Source of the DNA: JAGXFP01 sp046484585
GTDB taxonomy: Bacteria > Desulfobacterota > Desulfobulbia > Desulfobulbales > JAGXFP01
Assembly: GCA_046484585.1 (NCBI GenBank)
Contig: JAWOIQ010000098.1
Span: 1 to 17,238, forward strand
Length of the DNA stretch: 17,238 nucleotides
Direction of reading: 5' to 3'
Notes under the pieces: generated by a model
What the model was told of the DNA's origin: nothing
Databases searched by the model: none
Seen by the model: the letters and a program-made list of their open reading frames with translations, nothing else
Shown here: positions 6,172 through 14,092 of the stretch, one piece after another
How the letters are laid out: the number at the start of each line of letters is the position of its first letter
Numbering within the stretch: position 1 is the first letter of the stretch
Program-made: the position numbers and the translations under genes

Positions 6172-7941
6172 CTAGGTTTCCTGGCTCTTGAGGGCCAGGC
6201 GATGGCCGGGGTGGATTGTGTCGTCTTTGAGGTTGTTCCAGCGCCTGATCTGTTCCGGCGTGGTTTGGAACTTTCTGGCTATCGCCCAGAGTGTGTCGCC
6301 GCCGATGACCTGATAATAGTCCGGCCGCGAGTCGGCCTCGGCGGTCGTCGGCCGGACCTTCTTGCCGGCTGTCGCAATCCGGTTTGACTCGATGTTGTCG
6401 CTGTCCTGCAGATAAAAAGCAAGTTGCTGGCCGGCCCGGATCCGATTCAGGTTATCCAGGCCGTTCCAGGCGGCGATCATATGGGCGGGAACGTTGTAGC
6501 GCCTGGATAGTTCGGAAACGGTTTCACCCGGTTTTATCTTGTGAATAATCATGTTTTCCGGCAACATTTCGGCCGGCTCCAGTCCGGCGATCATCATGCT
6601 TTCGTCAATGAGTTTGTAGCTTGTGGTCCGGTAAGGAATCCTTAATCTTTTGCCGGCCACAAGCATATTGCTGCGCAGATTGTTGGCCTTGAGCAGGGTC
6701 TTCTTGTTGATATCGTATTTCTGGCAAATCCTCGAAACCGTGTCGCCTTTTTGGATTACATGGGTTTTATAGGCGGTGCTGATGGTCGCTTTTACCCTGG
6801 GCAGGTTCAGGGCGGTCAACTCTTTTTTGCCCGGGGGCAACCGCACGGTATAGTAGTTCGTGCCGGGAGGGGTAATGGCCCTGCGCAACTGTCGGTTTAA
6901 ATTGCGGATCTCCTCGAGGGGGGCCTCCCCGGCGACGGCGAGTGCCTCCATGGTGGTCCAGCGTGGAACCTCCAGGGTTTCAAAGGCCAGCGGTTCCTCA
7001 TAGGCGATGTCCTTGAAGCCGTAACTCTCCGGATCCTTGGCGATTATGATGGCGGCGATCAGTTTGGGGACATAGTACTTGGTTTCATTTTTGAGCTGCG
7101 ACCCCTTGATCAGCTGCCAGAAATCCCTGGAGCCTTTTTTGCGGATCGCCTGCCTGACCCGGCCGCCGCCGGCGTTGTATGCGGCCACGGCAAGTTCCCA
7201 TGAGTCGAATTCAGCGTAAAGGTCGGAAAGGAAGCTAATGGCCGCGTGGGTCGATTTGATCGGATCACGGCGCTCATCGATATAATTGTCGATGTCCAGA
7301 CCATAAGCACGGCCCGTGGCGTGCATGAATTGCCAGGGGCCGACCGCCTTGGCCCGCGAGTAGGCGGTGAGCCGATAGCCGCTTTCAATCATGGGCAGGT
7401 AGGCGAGATCGAGGGGCATGCCCGCTTTTCTCAGTTCTTCCTGAATCATCGGCAGATAGCGGCCGGACCGCTCCAGCCATTTCGCAAAGGTCTTATGCAT
7501 GGAGTTTTGAAATTTATCGAGAAAAAACTCGACGTGGCTGTTGATCGTGATCGGGAAATCATACTCGATTTCCGGTTTGACTATTTTCAGTTCTTCCTTG
7601 CTGACGCTATCGTCACTTTCCAGAGAAACGCTTTCAGCCGGACTTGGGAGAGGGATTTCTTCTCTGGCAGGGGGGTCAAGTTCTTCCTTCTCCAATGTCT
7701 GCGCAAGGTCTTCTTCGACAATCTTGCCGAGGGTCGCGCCTCGGCTGTCTTCAAGGAAATAAACCAGTTGATCTTGGCTGATCAGATCTGGAGTGGGGGG
7801 GGGGGATGAAGAAGAGGATGATTTTTGCAGGACCGGGCTGCATCCCCAGAGCAGGGCAACGCCAAAAAAGCAAACTAGTTTTGCTAACCTGCTGAATGAT
7901 CCGCCTTGGGCCGCTTTGTCTGGGGTTTTGAAAATAAGCAT
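6172..7941 (-). CDS. mltD: Membrane-bound lytic murein transglycosylase D, lipoprotein with three LysM domains
   Basis: 589 residues. A signal sequence ends in the lipobox L31-W-G-C34 with Ser at +2, which predicts an outer-membrane lipoprotein. A Ser/Pro linker (41-51) and an acidic stretch lead to the family 1 lytic transglycosylase domain at about 155-300, with the catalytic glutamate E186 in LPMIESGY, then GPWQFM and AAYNAGGG. LysM repeats follow at about 393-436, 466-510 and 542-584; these bind glycan strands. The enzyme cleaves peptidoglycan to 1,6-anhydro-muropeptides. The linker is encoded by an 11-base C tract at 7795-7805 that keeps frame here but could slip. No ribosome site precedes the ATG, and a -10-like GATAAT lies only 8 nt upstream. 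It is transcribed divergently from the large PBP gene. Confidence 0.93.
   Translation of the reverse strand: MLIFKTPDKAAQGGSFSRLAKLVCFFGVALLWGCSPVLQKSSSSSSPPPTPDLISQDQLVYFLEDSRGATLGKIVEEDLAQTLEKEELDPPAREEIPLPSPAESVSLESDDSVSKEELKIVKPEIEYDFPITINSHVEFFLDKFQNSMHKTFAKWLERSGRYLPMIQEELRKAGMPLDLAYLPMIESGYRLTAYSRAKAVGPWQFMHATGRAYGLDIDNYIDERRDPIKSTHAAISFLSDLYAEFDSWELAVAAYNAGGGRVRQAIRKKGSRDFWQLIKGSQLKNETKYYVPKLIAAIIIAKDPESYGFKDIAYEEPLAFETLEVPRWTTMEALAVAGEAPLEEIRNLNRQLRRAITPPGTNYYTVRLPPGKKELTALNLPRVKATISTAYKTHVIQKGDTVSRICQKYDINKKTLLKANNLRSNMLVAGKRLRIPYRTTSYKLIDESMMIAGLEPAEMLPENMIIHKIKPGETVSELSRRYNVPAHMIAAWNGLDNLNRIRAGQQLAFYLQDSDNIESNRIATAGKKVRPTTAEADSRPDYYQVIGGDTLWAIARKFQTTPEQIRRWNNLKDDTIHPGHRLALKSQET
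7795..7805 (-). repeat. 11-base homopolymeric C tract inside mltD
   Basis: The plus strand reads 11 consecutive G, which encodes Ser46-Pro47-Pro48-Pro49 of the MltD linker on the minus strand. A one-base slip would shift the frame about 12 residues after the lipidated cysteine and remove the catalytic and LysM domains. It is the longest G/C homopolymer I noticed in the window. Confidence 0.9.
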
Positions 7942-7949
7942 GTCAACAA

Positions 7950-7979
7950 ATTATCAGCTGCCGGGTTTTTTGGCCACAA
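7950..7979 (-). promoter_or_regulatory. Possible promoter of mltD, nearly leaderless
   Basis: On the minus strand TTGTGG (7979-7974) and GATAAT (7955-7950) are 18 bp apart. The -10-like box ends 8 nt before the mltD ATG, so a transcript from it would have almost no leader, which fits the absence of a ribosome site. The -35 match is weak and the call is tentative. Confidence 0.22.
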
Positions 7980-8047
7980 CTTCTTGCGTTTCGAGGTAGA
8001 TAATTTTTCTCAATTTGTTGCCGGAAGCGTTTGGCGGTCATATATTT

Positions 8048-8360
8048 TTGATGAACTCGCAAAAGTCCAAAAAAAGCTGTCATTTCGAACGAATGCGAGA
8101 AACCTTGTTGTTTACGCACCCACAGCGCATAAGTTTCGTTTGCACCCTAAAGGTCATAAAAGCAGACAAGCTGCGCAACTCAGTTTTAACCTTAAGATTT
8201 CTCCCGTTGGTCGAAATGACATTATGGCAATGCCGACTTTTTGGGAATTCATCATTTTTGGGAGCGTCGCAAAAAGCACTCAAAAGGGGCATGCAATTCG
8301 CTCTACTGTGTCGCGGCGTGTTTTTGCTTAGCCATCCGTGACTTTTTGCGAACTCATCAA
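8048..8360. repeat. MITE-like element B with nested inverted repeats
   Basis: Outer inverted repeats pair TTGATGAACTCGCAAAAGTC (8048-8067) with the reverse of 8340-8360. A second pair lies within: GTCATTTCGAACGAATGCGA at the start of 8079-8106 matches the reverse of 8194-8220, including GAGAAA and CTT at the inner end. The right third (8265-8360) repeats the plan of copy A, with GCGTCGCAAAAAG and then TTTTTGCTTAGCCATCCGTG. The 313 bp contain no convincing gene. It occupies the divergent spacer between mltD and the PBP gene and could influence either promoter. Confidence 0.7.
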
Positions 8361-8632
8361 TCATTTTTAAACCTGATTCTAAAACGATTATCAGCTTGAT
8401 TCCGGTCCCGGGTGGACTGAATGACTATGCAAAAAAAATGGTCTCCAGTTCCTTTTCGAGCAAGAAACTGAAAGGTTCTGACTTGATTTTGTTTGCAAAA
8501 TCGTGGATCATGCGTCGTTGAAATTGGACTTGGCATCTATAGAGGTAATCAAGAATTCAGGTTTTGCGAATAGTTTCGTTGAATTCATTAAAGTCAAATC
8601 CGACACCACTTTCCAGGTAATACAGACGGATT
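8361..8632. other. Unassigned leader region upstream of the PBP gene
   Basis: These 272 bp are AT-richer than the genes. I find no repeat and no strong promoter; TTGAAA near 8518 followed by TATAGA is a poor match because the spacing is only 14 bp. A short open frame from GTG 8503 to a TAA at 8638-8640 overlaps the PBP start but has no ribosome site. The PBP promoter probably lies here but cannot be fixed by eye. Confidence 0.4.
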
Positions 8633-11600
8633 ATGTTTAAAAGACTTTCCTTTTTGCTGGTGGCATTGGGCCTGATGGCCGCGCTGGCCGGGTACTGGTT
8701 CTTTTATTGGGCGGTGATTTTTGCGCCCGGCGGGGAGATCCGTCAAAAAAGTATCGAGAAGATCCTGGCGGTTGAAAGTCCGGTGATGTACAGCGGTGGC
8801 GAGGCCAAGATCGGAGTTTTTTTCGAGACTTCCCACCGGCAATACATACCCTACGGGAAGATCCCCCGTGACTTCATCAACGGCATAATTTCAGCCGAAG
8901 ACAGCGACTTTTTCGATCATCACGGCTTCGATCCCCTCGGCGTTTTAAGGGCCATGTGGGCCAATCTCCGGGCGGGCAGGGTGGTTCAGGGCGGCAGCAC
9001 CATTACCCAGCAGACCGCCAAGAATCTTTTTAAGCGCAAAGACCGCTCCATTATTTCCAAGCTGAAGGAGCTGCTCTTTGCCCTGCGACTTGAATATCAT
9101 TATCCCAAGGAAAAGATCCTTGAGTTCTATGCCAATCAATTTTATGTGAGCGGAAACGGTCGTGGTCTCGGAGTGGCTGCCCGCTATTACTTCGATAAAG
9201 AGGCCGAAGAGCTTGATCTTCTGGAAGCCGCCTTTATTGCCGGGAGCGTGAAAAGGCCGAATTATTACAATCCCTTCCTCAAGAAAGACGACAAAGGCAA
9301 GATGCTGGCCCGGGAAAGGGCGAAGCAGAGGGTCCGATACGTTTTACGGCAGATGCTCAATAACGGGCTGCTCACCGCTGAGATCTATGATGTGACGATT
9401 GCCCGCGAGATCCCCTTCAAGCAGGGCAAGATGTATTTCTCCCTCAACACGATAATGGATATGGTCAAGGAGGCCTTGGAGACGCCGGAGGTTGTCGAGG
9501 CCCTCAAGGAGCATGGTATCGATAATGTCGCCACCTCGGGAGTGAAGGTCGTTACCACCATTGAGAAAAACCTCCAGGAGGAGAGCTTTACCGCTTTGCG
9601 CAGGGAGCTTTCCCGTCTTGATGTGCGGTTGCGCGGTTATGATAGAGAATCGGTGCAGAAGGAGTACCTGGAGGCGCGCAGGAGGAGAAACCACGACCGC
9701 GGGCCGGGAAGTTTCCATTTCGGCAGAATAGTAAGAAAGGAAACCGGACCCCAGCCCAAGGTCTGGGTGACCCTTTCCGGATCGAGCAATGAATCGGGCG
9801 ATCTGTATATCGACGAAAAGGGATTGATGAACCTGCTGACTCCTCTGGTCAAGTACGAGAAGCACCGGTGGACCGAGGTTCAGGAAGGCGATCTGGAAGA
9901 ATTGCTGGCCAGGCTGGAGGTCGAGGACCTTGTCTATTTGAGTGTTCGAGAGAGTGAGGCTGAGACCGGTCAGCTGATTGCGGATCTTGAGAGGTATCCG
10001 CTGGTTCAGGGCGGTGTGCTGGCCCTGCAAAATGGCCAAATCAAGGCCATTGTCGGCGGCAACGACAACCGCTACTTTAACCGGGCCATCGCTGCCCGGA
10101 GGTCGATGGGGTCGGTGGTCAAACCCCTGGTCTACAGCGCGGCGCTGCAACTGGGCTGGAACAGTGTCGATGTCCTCAATAACGAGCGGGATGTTTTCGT
10201 CTATCAGAACAAGCCTTATTTCCCGAGGCCGGATCACCAGAGCCCTTATCCGGGAGTTTCGATGAGTTGGGCCGGGGTCCATTCCGAGAACCTGGCGACG
10301 ATCTGGTTGTTGTATCATCTCGGCGACCGTTTAACCCCCGGCCAGTTCCGGGATGTCGTTGATTTTCTGGGACTTGGCAGGCTGCCCGAGGAATCATTGG
10401 CGGATTTTCGTCGAAGAATCCGTGATCAACTTGGCATTGTTATCAATAATCAAACATATTATGAAGTTGCCTATGAAAGAGTGGTCGCCGAACTTGAGCC
10501 GGATCTGATTTTCGCCGGTCGTCTCGACGAGTATGAAATTGTCAGCAAACTTCATTACGGCAGCAATTTCGCCCGCTATTACTCCGAAGTTGATCTGGAT
10601 CTGGGGCTGGTTGATGAAGATGGAACGGAAGTTGAGGCCGTCGCCGATTCGAGGAAAGAGGGTGAGGCTCAGCTCAGAAAGGAGATTCTGAAAAGAAATT
10701 TTCTCAGATTGAACAGGCAACGCCAAGAACTCGGCGAGCTGCGCGCCGATTTGTATGAATTTGTCGCCGGCGGCATGGAGCCCGGCCAAGACGAAGAAAC
10801 CTGCCTCTACTGGAATCGACTCAGTGGCGATTATATTTATTTCGACAGGGACGAGGTCTTTGGCCTGCCGGAGACGGGGGATAATGACAATCCGCTTTCC
10901 GCAGAGCGGCTTCCGGTTCCCGAGGAGTGGCAGATGCTCGGCTGGGAAGCGCTGGCGGCTAAGCTCTTCTCTTTCTACAGATATCAGCCATTGCCAATCA
11001 GCTCCGTCTTGAGCAACCAGAGCGAGAATGAATTCTGGGACGCGATTATAATCGACAACTCCCTTTCCGCCCGGACGGTGGGGCTTATCGATAACGCTTT
11101 AAGTCGGGAGTATCAAAAATTGCGGGCACTTGATTCCTATGATCCCGATTTTCTCTATCAGGTGCGCGATTTCAAGATCATGGTTTCCCTGCAATATCTG
11201 ATCGGCTTGTGCCGGGCTATCGGTATCGAGAGTGAGTTGGACCCGGTTCTCTCTTTCCCGCTGGGATCAAACGTGATGAGTCTTTATGATGTGGCCCGAG
11301 CCTACGGCAGTATCATGACTGGTACCATCAGACATTATGGCGGACCCGAGAGCGGCCCGGAACTCGCGATTATCGAGCACATCGAAAACAGCGATGGTGA
11401 AATCATTTACGTGCCCGAATCTGTCGAGACCCGGGTGATTTCCCCTGAGGTGAGGATCGCGGTCAGCGATATCTTGAGAAAGGTCATCAAGCACGGGACC
11501 GGTCGCTATGCCTACCGGAATGTTCGTCTGCGCGGCAAGGATCCCCAGAGAAACAGAGAGCTGGCCCAACTTGAGGCCCATGTCCCTTTGGTCGGCAAAA

Positions 11601-12058
11601 CGGGCACCGCCAACAATTTTACCAACTCCAGTTTTGCCGGCGGGATTCCGGGGATCGGTGGCAACGGCATTTTTGCCCTGCCGGAGGGATATGTTTTGAC
11701 AACATATGTAGGTTTTGATGATAATGCGCCGATGGTCAGAAACACGACTCATATAACCGGGGCGAGCGGCTCATTGCCGCTGTGGTCCACAATCGCCAGT
11801 CGGATTCTCCTGGAAAACGACTATGCTTCGAGGCTCGATCTGGTCGATGTCTCCTTTGCGGATCAGATCGAATTCCCCCTTTATTATCCCGAGGTCGGGC
11901 AGCTTGAGGTTCCGATTGATCCAAGCCGTGGCGGGGTGGTCAGTATCGGGAAAAATACCGGCTCCTCCGTGGTTACATTCGGTGAACCGACCAGCGCCGG
12001 ACGTCTCAAACCGGGCAGGTTTTACAAGCCTTATTGGCAGATGGAGAGTGGAGAGTGA
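8633..12058 (+). CDS. Very large class A penicillin-binding protein (glycosyltransferase plus transpeptidase)
   Basis: 1141 residues, against about 720-850 for most class A PBPs. One membrane segment spans about residues 7-31. The GT51 glycosyltransferase follows: catalytic E89-D90 in AEDSDFFDHHGFD, G120-G-S-T-I-T-Q-Q, KLKELLFALRLE at 143-154 and the ANQFYVSGNGRGLGVAARYYF region at 167-187. The transpeptidase has S494-V-V-K497, S551-E-N553 and K989-T-G-T. The gap between SxN and KTG is about 436 residues, far above the usual 120-200, because roughly 260 residues (about 590-850) are inserted before the LSFPLGSNVMSLYDVARAYG segment. It polymerises and cross-links peptidoglycan in the periplasm, anchored in the inner membrane. 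ATG 8633 is preceded by ACGGA. The TPR-like lipoprotein gene starts 5 bp after its stop. Confidence 0.93.
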   Translation: MFKRLSFLLVALGLMAALAGYWFFYWAVIFAPGGEIRQKSIEKILAVESPVMYSGGEAKIGVFFETSHRQYIPYGKIPRDFINGIISAEDSDFFDHHGFDPLGVLRAMWANLRAGRVVQGGSTITQQTAKNLFKRKDRSIISKLKELLFALRLEYHYPKEKILEFYANQFYVSGNGRGLGVAARYYFDKEAEELDLLEAAFIAGSVKRPNYYNPFLKKDDKGKMLARERAKQRVRYVLRQMLNNGLLTAEIYDVTIAREIPFKQGKMYFSLNTIMDMVKEALETPEVVEALKEHGIDNVATSGVKVVTTIEKNLQEESFTALRRELSRLDVRLRGYDRESVQKEYLEARRRRNHDRGPGSFHFGRIVRKETGPQPKVWVTLSGSSNESGDLYIDEKGLMNLLTPLVKYEKHRWTEVQEGDLEELLARLEVEDLVYLSVRESEAETGQLIADLERYPLVQGGVLALQNGQIKAIVGGNDNRYFNRAIAARRSMGSVVKPLVYSAALQLGWNSVDVLNNERDVFVYQNKPYFPRPDHQSPYPGVSMSWAGVHSENLATIWLLYHLGDRLTPGQFRDVVDFLGLGRLPEESLADFRRRIRDQLGIVINNQTYYEVAYERVVAELEPDLIFAGRLDEYEIVSKLHYGSNFARYYSEVDLDLGLVDEDGTEVEAVADSRKEGEAQLRKEILKRNFLRLNRQRQELGELRADLYEFVAGGMEPGQDEETCLYWNRLSGDYIYFDRDEVFGLPETGDNDNPLSAERLPVPEEWQMLGWEALAAKLFSFYRYQPLPISSVLSNQSENEFWDAIIIDNSLSARTVGLIDNALSREYQKLRALDSYDPDFLYQVRDFKIMVSLQYLIGLCRAIGIESELDPVLSFPLGSNVMSLYDVARAYGSIMTGTIRHYGGPESGPELAIIEHIENSDGEIIYVPESVETRVISPEVRIAVSDILRKVIKHGTGRYAYRNVRLRGKDPQRNRELAQLEAHVPLVGKTGTANNFTNSSFAGGIPGIGGNGIFALPEGYVLTTYVGFDDNAPMVRNTTHITGASGSLPLWSTIASRILLENDYASRLDLVDVSFADQIEFPLYYPEVGQLEVPIDPSRGGVVSIGKNTGSSVVTFGEPTSAGRLKPGRFYKPYWQMESGE

Positions 12059-12063
12059 TCAGG

Positions 12064-13863
12064 ATGAAGATTGGAAGGTTGTTGTTGTTCTGGATAATTA
12101 CCGTAAGTGTTGCGGGATTGACGCTGAACGGCTGTGCGCCGAAAAGAATCAGGCCGGCTTCCCCGGCCGTTCCATCTGTTGCCGATGGTGTGGGCGAAGA
12201 CCGGGAGAGGACTCCGGGGAGCGGTGGGGAAGGGCTGACCGATTTTGAGTTTGCAAGTAAACCGCCGGGGTCGGCAGATCAGAGGGGACCGGGCGGCTCA
12301 GCGGTCAGAACCGAAAGGATCCTGGTCTTGCCGAGCGTACCGTTTGTCGATCGACGGATGACGATCTATGCCGATAAGTTGTCGAGTTGGGAGGCTCTCG
12401 CCCGGCAACTCGAGGAAGTCGATCTGGAAGAGCGGATGCCGGAGCGGTGGCATGAATGTCTGGCCTCTGTCGAAGAAATGTTCCGTGATTACAGTGTCTT
12501 GATGGAAGCCCTGCTGGTTCAGGACCATCCGGCCGTTAAGTCTGAACAAATTGTAGTTGATCCGTGGTTGCTCTATCAGAAGGATATTTCTTTTCTGGAA
12601 GGGGGATGCGATCAGGTCTTTGTTGCCGGGGCATCCCTGGTTGGCGGCTGGGATAATTTCCTTTCCACTGATGACAATGAGATACAAGAGGATGAGGCCC
12701 TGGTGGCCAGGTCTGTCGCTGAAGGGCGTTACGAGGAGGCGATCGAAGCCTTTGAGGAGCTGATCGACTCCCGACCGGAGCGGGCCGTCGGCGCCCATAC
12801 CAGTAAAATGTATGGTCTTGCCCTGTTGCGAACCGGAAAGTTCGATCTGGCTGCTGAAGTACTTGCCACCACTCTGGAGAACATGCTGCCTTCGTACGAA
12901 AGGAGAGAATTGCGCCGTTTGGTGGCCGATCTTAACCTGGCTTCCGGCCAGCTCGCCAAAGCTCGCGGCCATTACCGCATCCTGGCCGAGCATTTTGAAT
13001 CAAGGGGGGGTGACGACCGCTGGGTGGCAGGTCAGCTTGCCCTGATTGGCGAAATGAATGTCAATGCCAGGGAATTTCCTTTGTATCGGGAGGTTCTTAA
13101 GGGATATATATCCTTTGACGGCCGCAATATCCCCGGGCGGATACGGCAAGTGGTCGAAAGAATGGGAGAGGATTACCAGGAGAGTCCCTTGACGGACCAG
13201 GCCCGACAGATGTTGATGGGAATGGAGGATTCGATCAGGGAATGGGTCGCCGGTCGCCTGGACCAGATCGACAATTTAAGGGCCGATCACAACTATGTCG
13301 AGGCCAGGGCTGCTCTGGAAAAACTGCTGTCCGACGATCTTCCCGCACCGGTGCATGGCATGGTTCAACGTTCCATGGACAATCTCCTCCAGGCGGAGGC
13401 TGCTTACCGACAGGAGCAGCAGGTCATGATGGCGGAAACTTTCTCGGCCCAATGGGATAAGGCGGTGTGGCTGCTGGAAGCCAAGAGATATGACGAGGCC
13501 ATTGTTACCTTCAGAAATCTGCTCAATACCGAATACGATGTGCCGGCCCGGGTAAATATCGAGAGGGCGGCCGAGGACGCGGCGGTTGAGATGAGGCGTA
13601 GGTCGGCCACTGTTTTCGTAAAGGCCCGCAAGGAAAATGATGAGGCGCGCAAGCGTGAGTTTCTCCGTGAATCCTGGCAGCTTCTTTATGATATAACCGT
13701 CAAGTATCCCGAAGTGAGTTTAATCGACAAGGTCAGGCAGAATCTGGAGATAATCGAGAAACATATAGAGACTTTCGATCCGAGGATGCTCGGAGAGTTG
13801 AAAACAGATGAGCAATTGGATTCCGAGGAGCCTGATCGGAAACTGTTCGATTGGCTTTCCTGA
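12064..13863 (+). CDS. TPR-like repeat lipoprotein, candidate PBP partner
   Basis: 599 residues from ATG 12064, which has GGAG ten bases upstream. A longer TTG start at 12034 would overlap the PBP gene and put charged residues before the signal peptide, so it is rejected. The signal peptide ends in the lipobox L21-N-G-C24 with Ala at +2, predicting an outer-membrane lipoprotein facing the periplasm. After a low-complexity Pro/Gly linker, the body is almost entirely helical with TPR-like units, for example AEGRYEEAIEAFEELIDSRP, LLRTGKFDLAAEVLATTLEN, SGQLAKARGHYRILAEHF and later LEAKRYDEAIVTFRNLLNTE. No enzymatic motif is seen. It is cotranscribed with the class A PBP (5 bp gap). TPR lipoproteins such as LpoA activate PBP1A in Escherichia coli, so a similar role is an attractive inference, though YfiO/BamD-like or scaffold roles are possible. 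Confidence 0.85.
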   Translation: MKIGRLLLFWIITVSVAGLTLNGCAPKRIRPASPAVPSVADGVGEDRERTPGSGGEGLTDFEFASKPPGSADQRGPGGSAVRTERILVLPSVPFVDRRMTIYADKLSSWEALARQLEEVDLEERMPERWHECLASVEEMFRDYSVLMEALLVQDHPAVKSEQIVVDPWLLYQKDISFLEGGCDQVFVAGASLVGGWDNFLSTDDNEIQEDEALVARSVAEGRYEEAIEAFEELIDSRPERAVGAHTSKMYGLALLRTGKFDLAAEVLATTLENMLPSYERRELRRLVADLNLASGQLAKARGHYRILAEHFESRGGDDRWVAGQLALIGEMNVNAREFPLYREVLKGYISFDGRNIPGRIRQVVERMGEDYQESPLTDQARQMLMGMEDSIREWVAGRLDQIDNLRADHNYVEARAALEKLLSDDLPAPVHGMVQRSMDNLLQAEAAYRQEQQVMMAETFSAQWDKAVWLLEAKRYDEAIVTFRNLLNTEYDVPARVNIERAAEDAAVEMRRRSATVFVKARKENDEARKREFLRESWQLLYDITVKYPEVSLIDKVRQNLEIIEKHIETFDPRMLGELKTDEQLDSEEPDRKLFDWLS

Positions 13864-13869
13864 GTATTT

Positions 13870-14026
13870 CCTGAATCCGTGACGGCTTAGCGCATTGATT
13901 CACGATATGTAATTGTTTTTACGTCAAAGATAGACAGTGATCCGTGGTGGCTGGAATACGGCCGCCGCCCTGCGGGGCGCCCGAGAACGGCGCATCTGCA
14001 CCGTTCTCGAACGCTCACGGATTCAG
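13870..14026 (+). repeat. Repeat D2, shorter copy of the CCTGAATCCGTGA family
   Basis: Bounded by 12-bp inverted repeats CTGAATCCGTGA, it begins 6 nt after the stop codon of the TPR lipoprotein gene with CCTGAATCCGTGACGGCT. Near the far end it contains a perfect 9-bp stem, CGAGAACGG (13982-13990) and CCGTTCTCG (14001-14009), around a 10-nt loop. It matches D1 (5895-6169) at both ends and through the GC-rich core but lacks D1's 117-bp extra segment. The remaining spacer to 14092 shows nothing else I can name. A rho-independent terminator is not evident because no T tract follows the stem. Confidence 0.75.
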
Positions 14027-14092
14027 TCCCGGAACCTGCTCCTTCGTGGGAAGATAATCCCGGCTTATTTCAACTGTCTGAAGCCATGCCGG

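Noticed and set aside
8500..8560. Sigma-54 promoter for the PBP gene
   Set aside because: TTGGACTTGGCAT looks suggestive but the required GG and GC pairs are not 10 bp apart.
9344..10318. 324-codon minus-strand frame opposite the PBP gene
   Set aside because: The plus strand here encodes recognisable class A PBP sequence, including the SxxK motif; the antisense frame has no recognisable domain.
12298..12993. 231-codon minus-strand frame opposite the TPR lipoprotein
   Set aside because: The sense frame has a signal peptide, lipobox and TPR-like repeats; the reverse frame is a shadow.
13982..14009. Rho-independent terminator after the lipoprotein gene
   Set aside because: The 9-bp stem is perfect but no T-rich tract follows and it is an internal part of repeat D2, over 100 bp after the stop.
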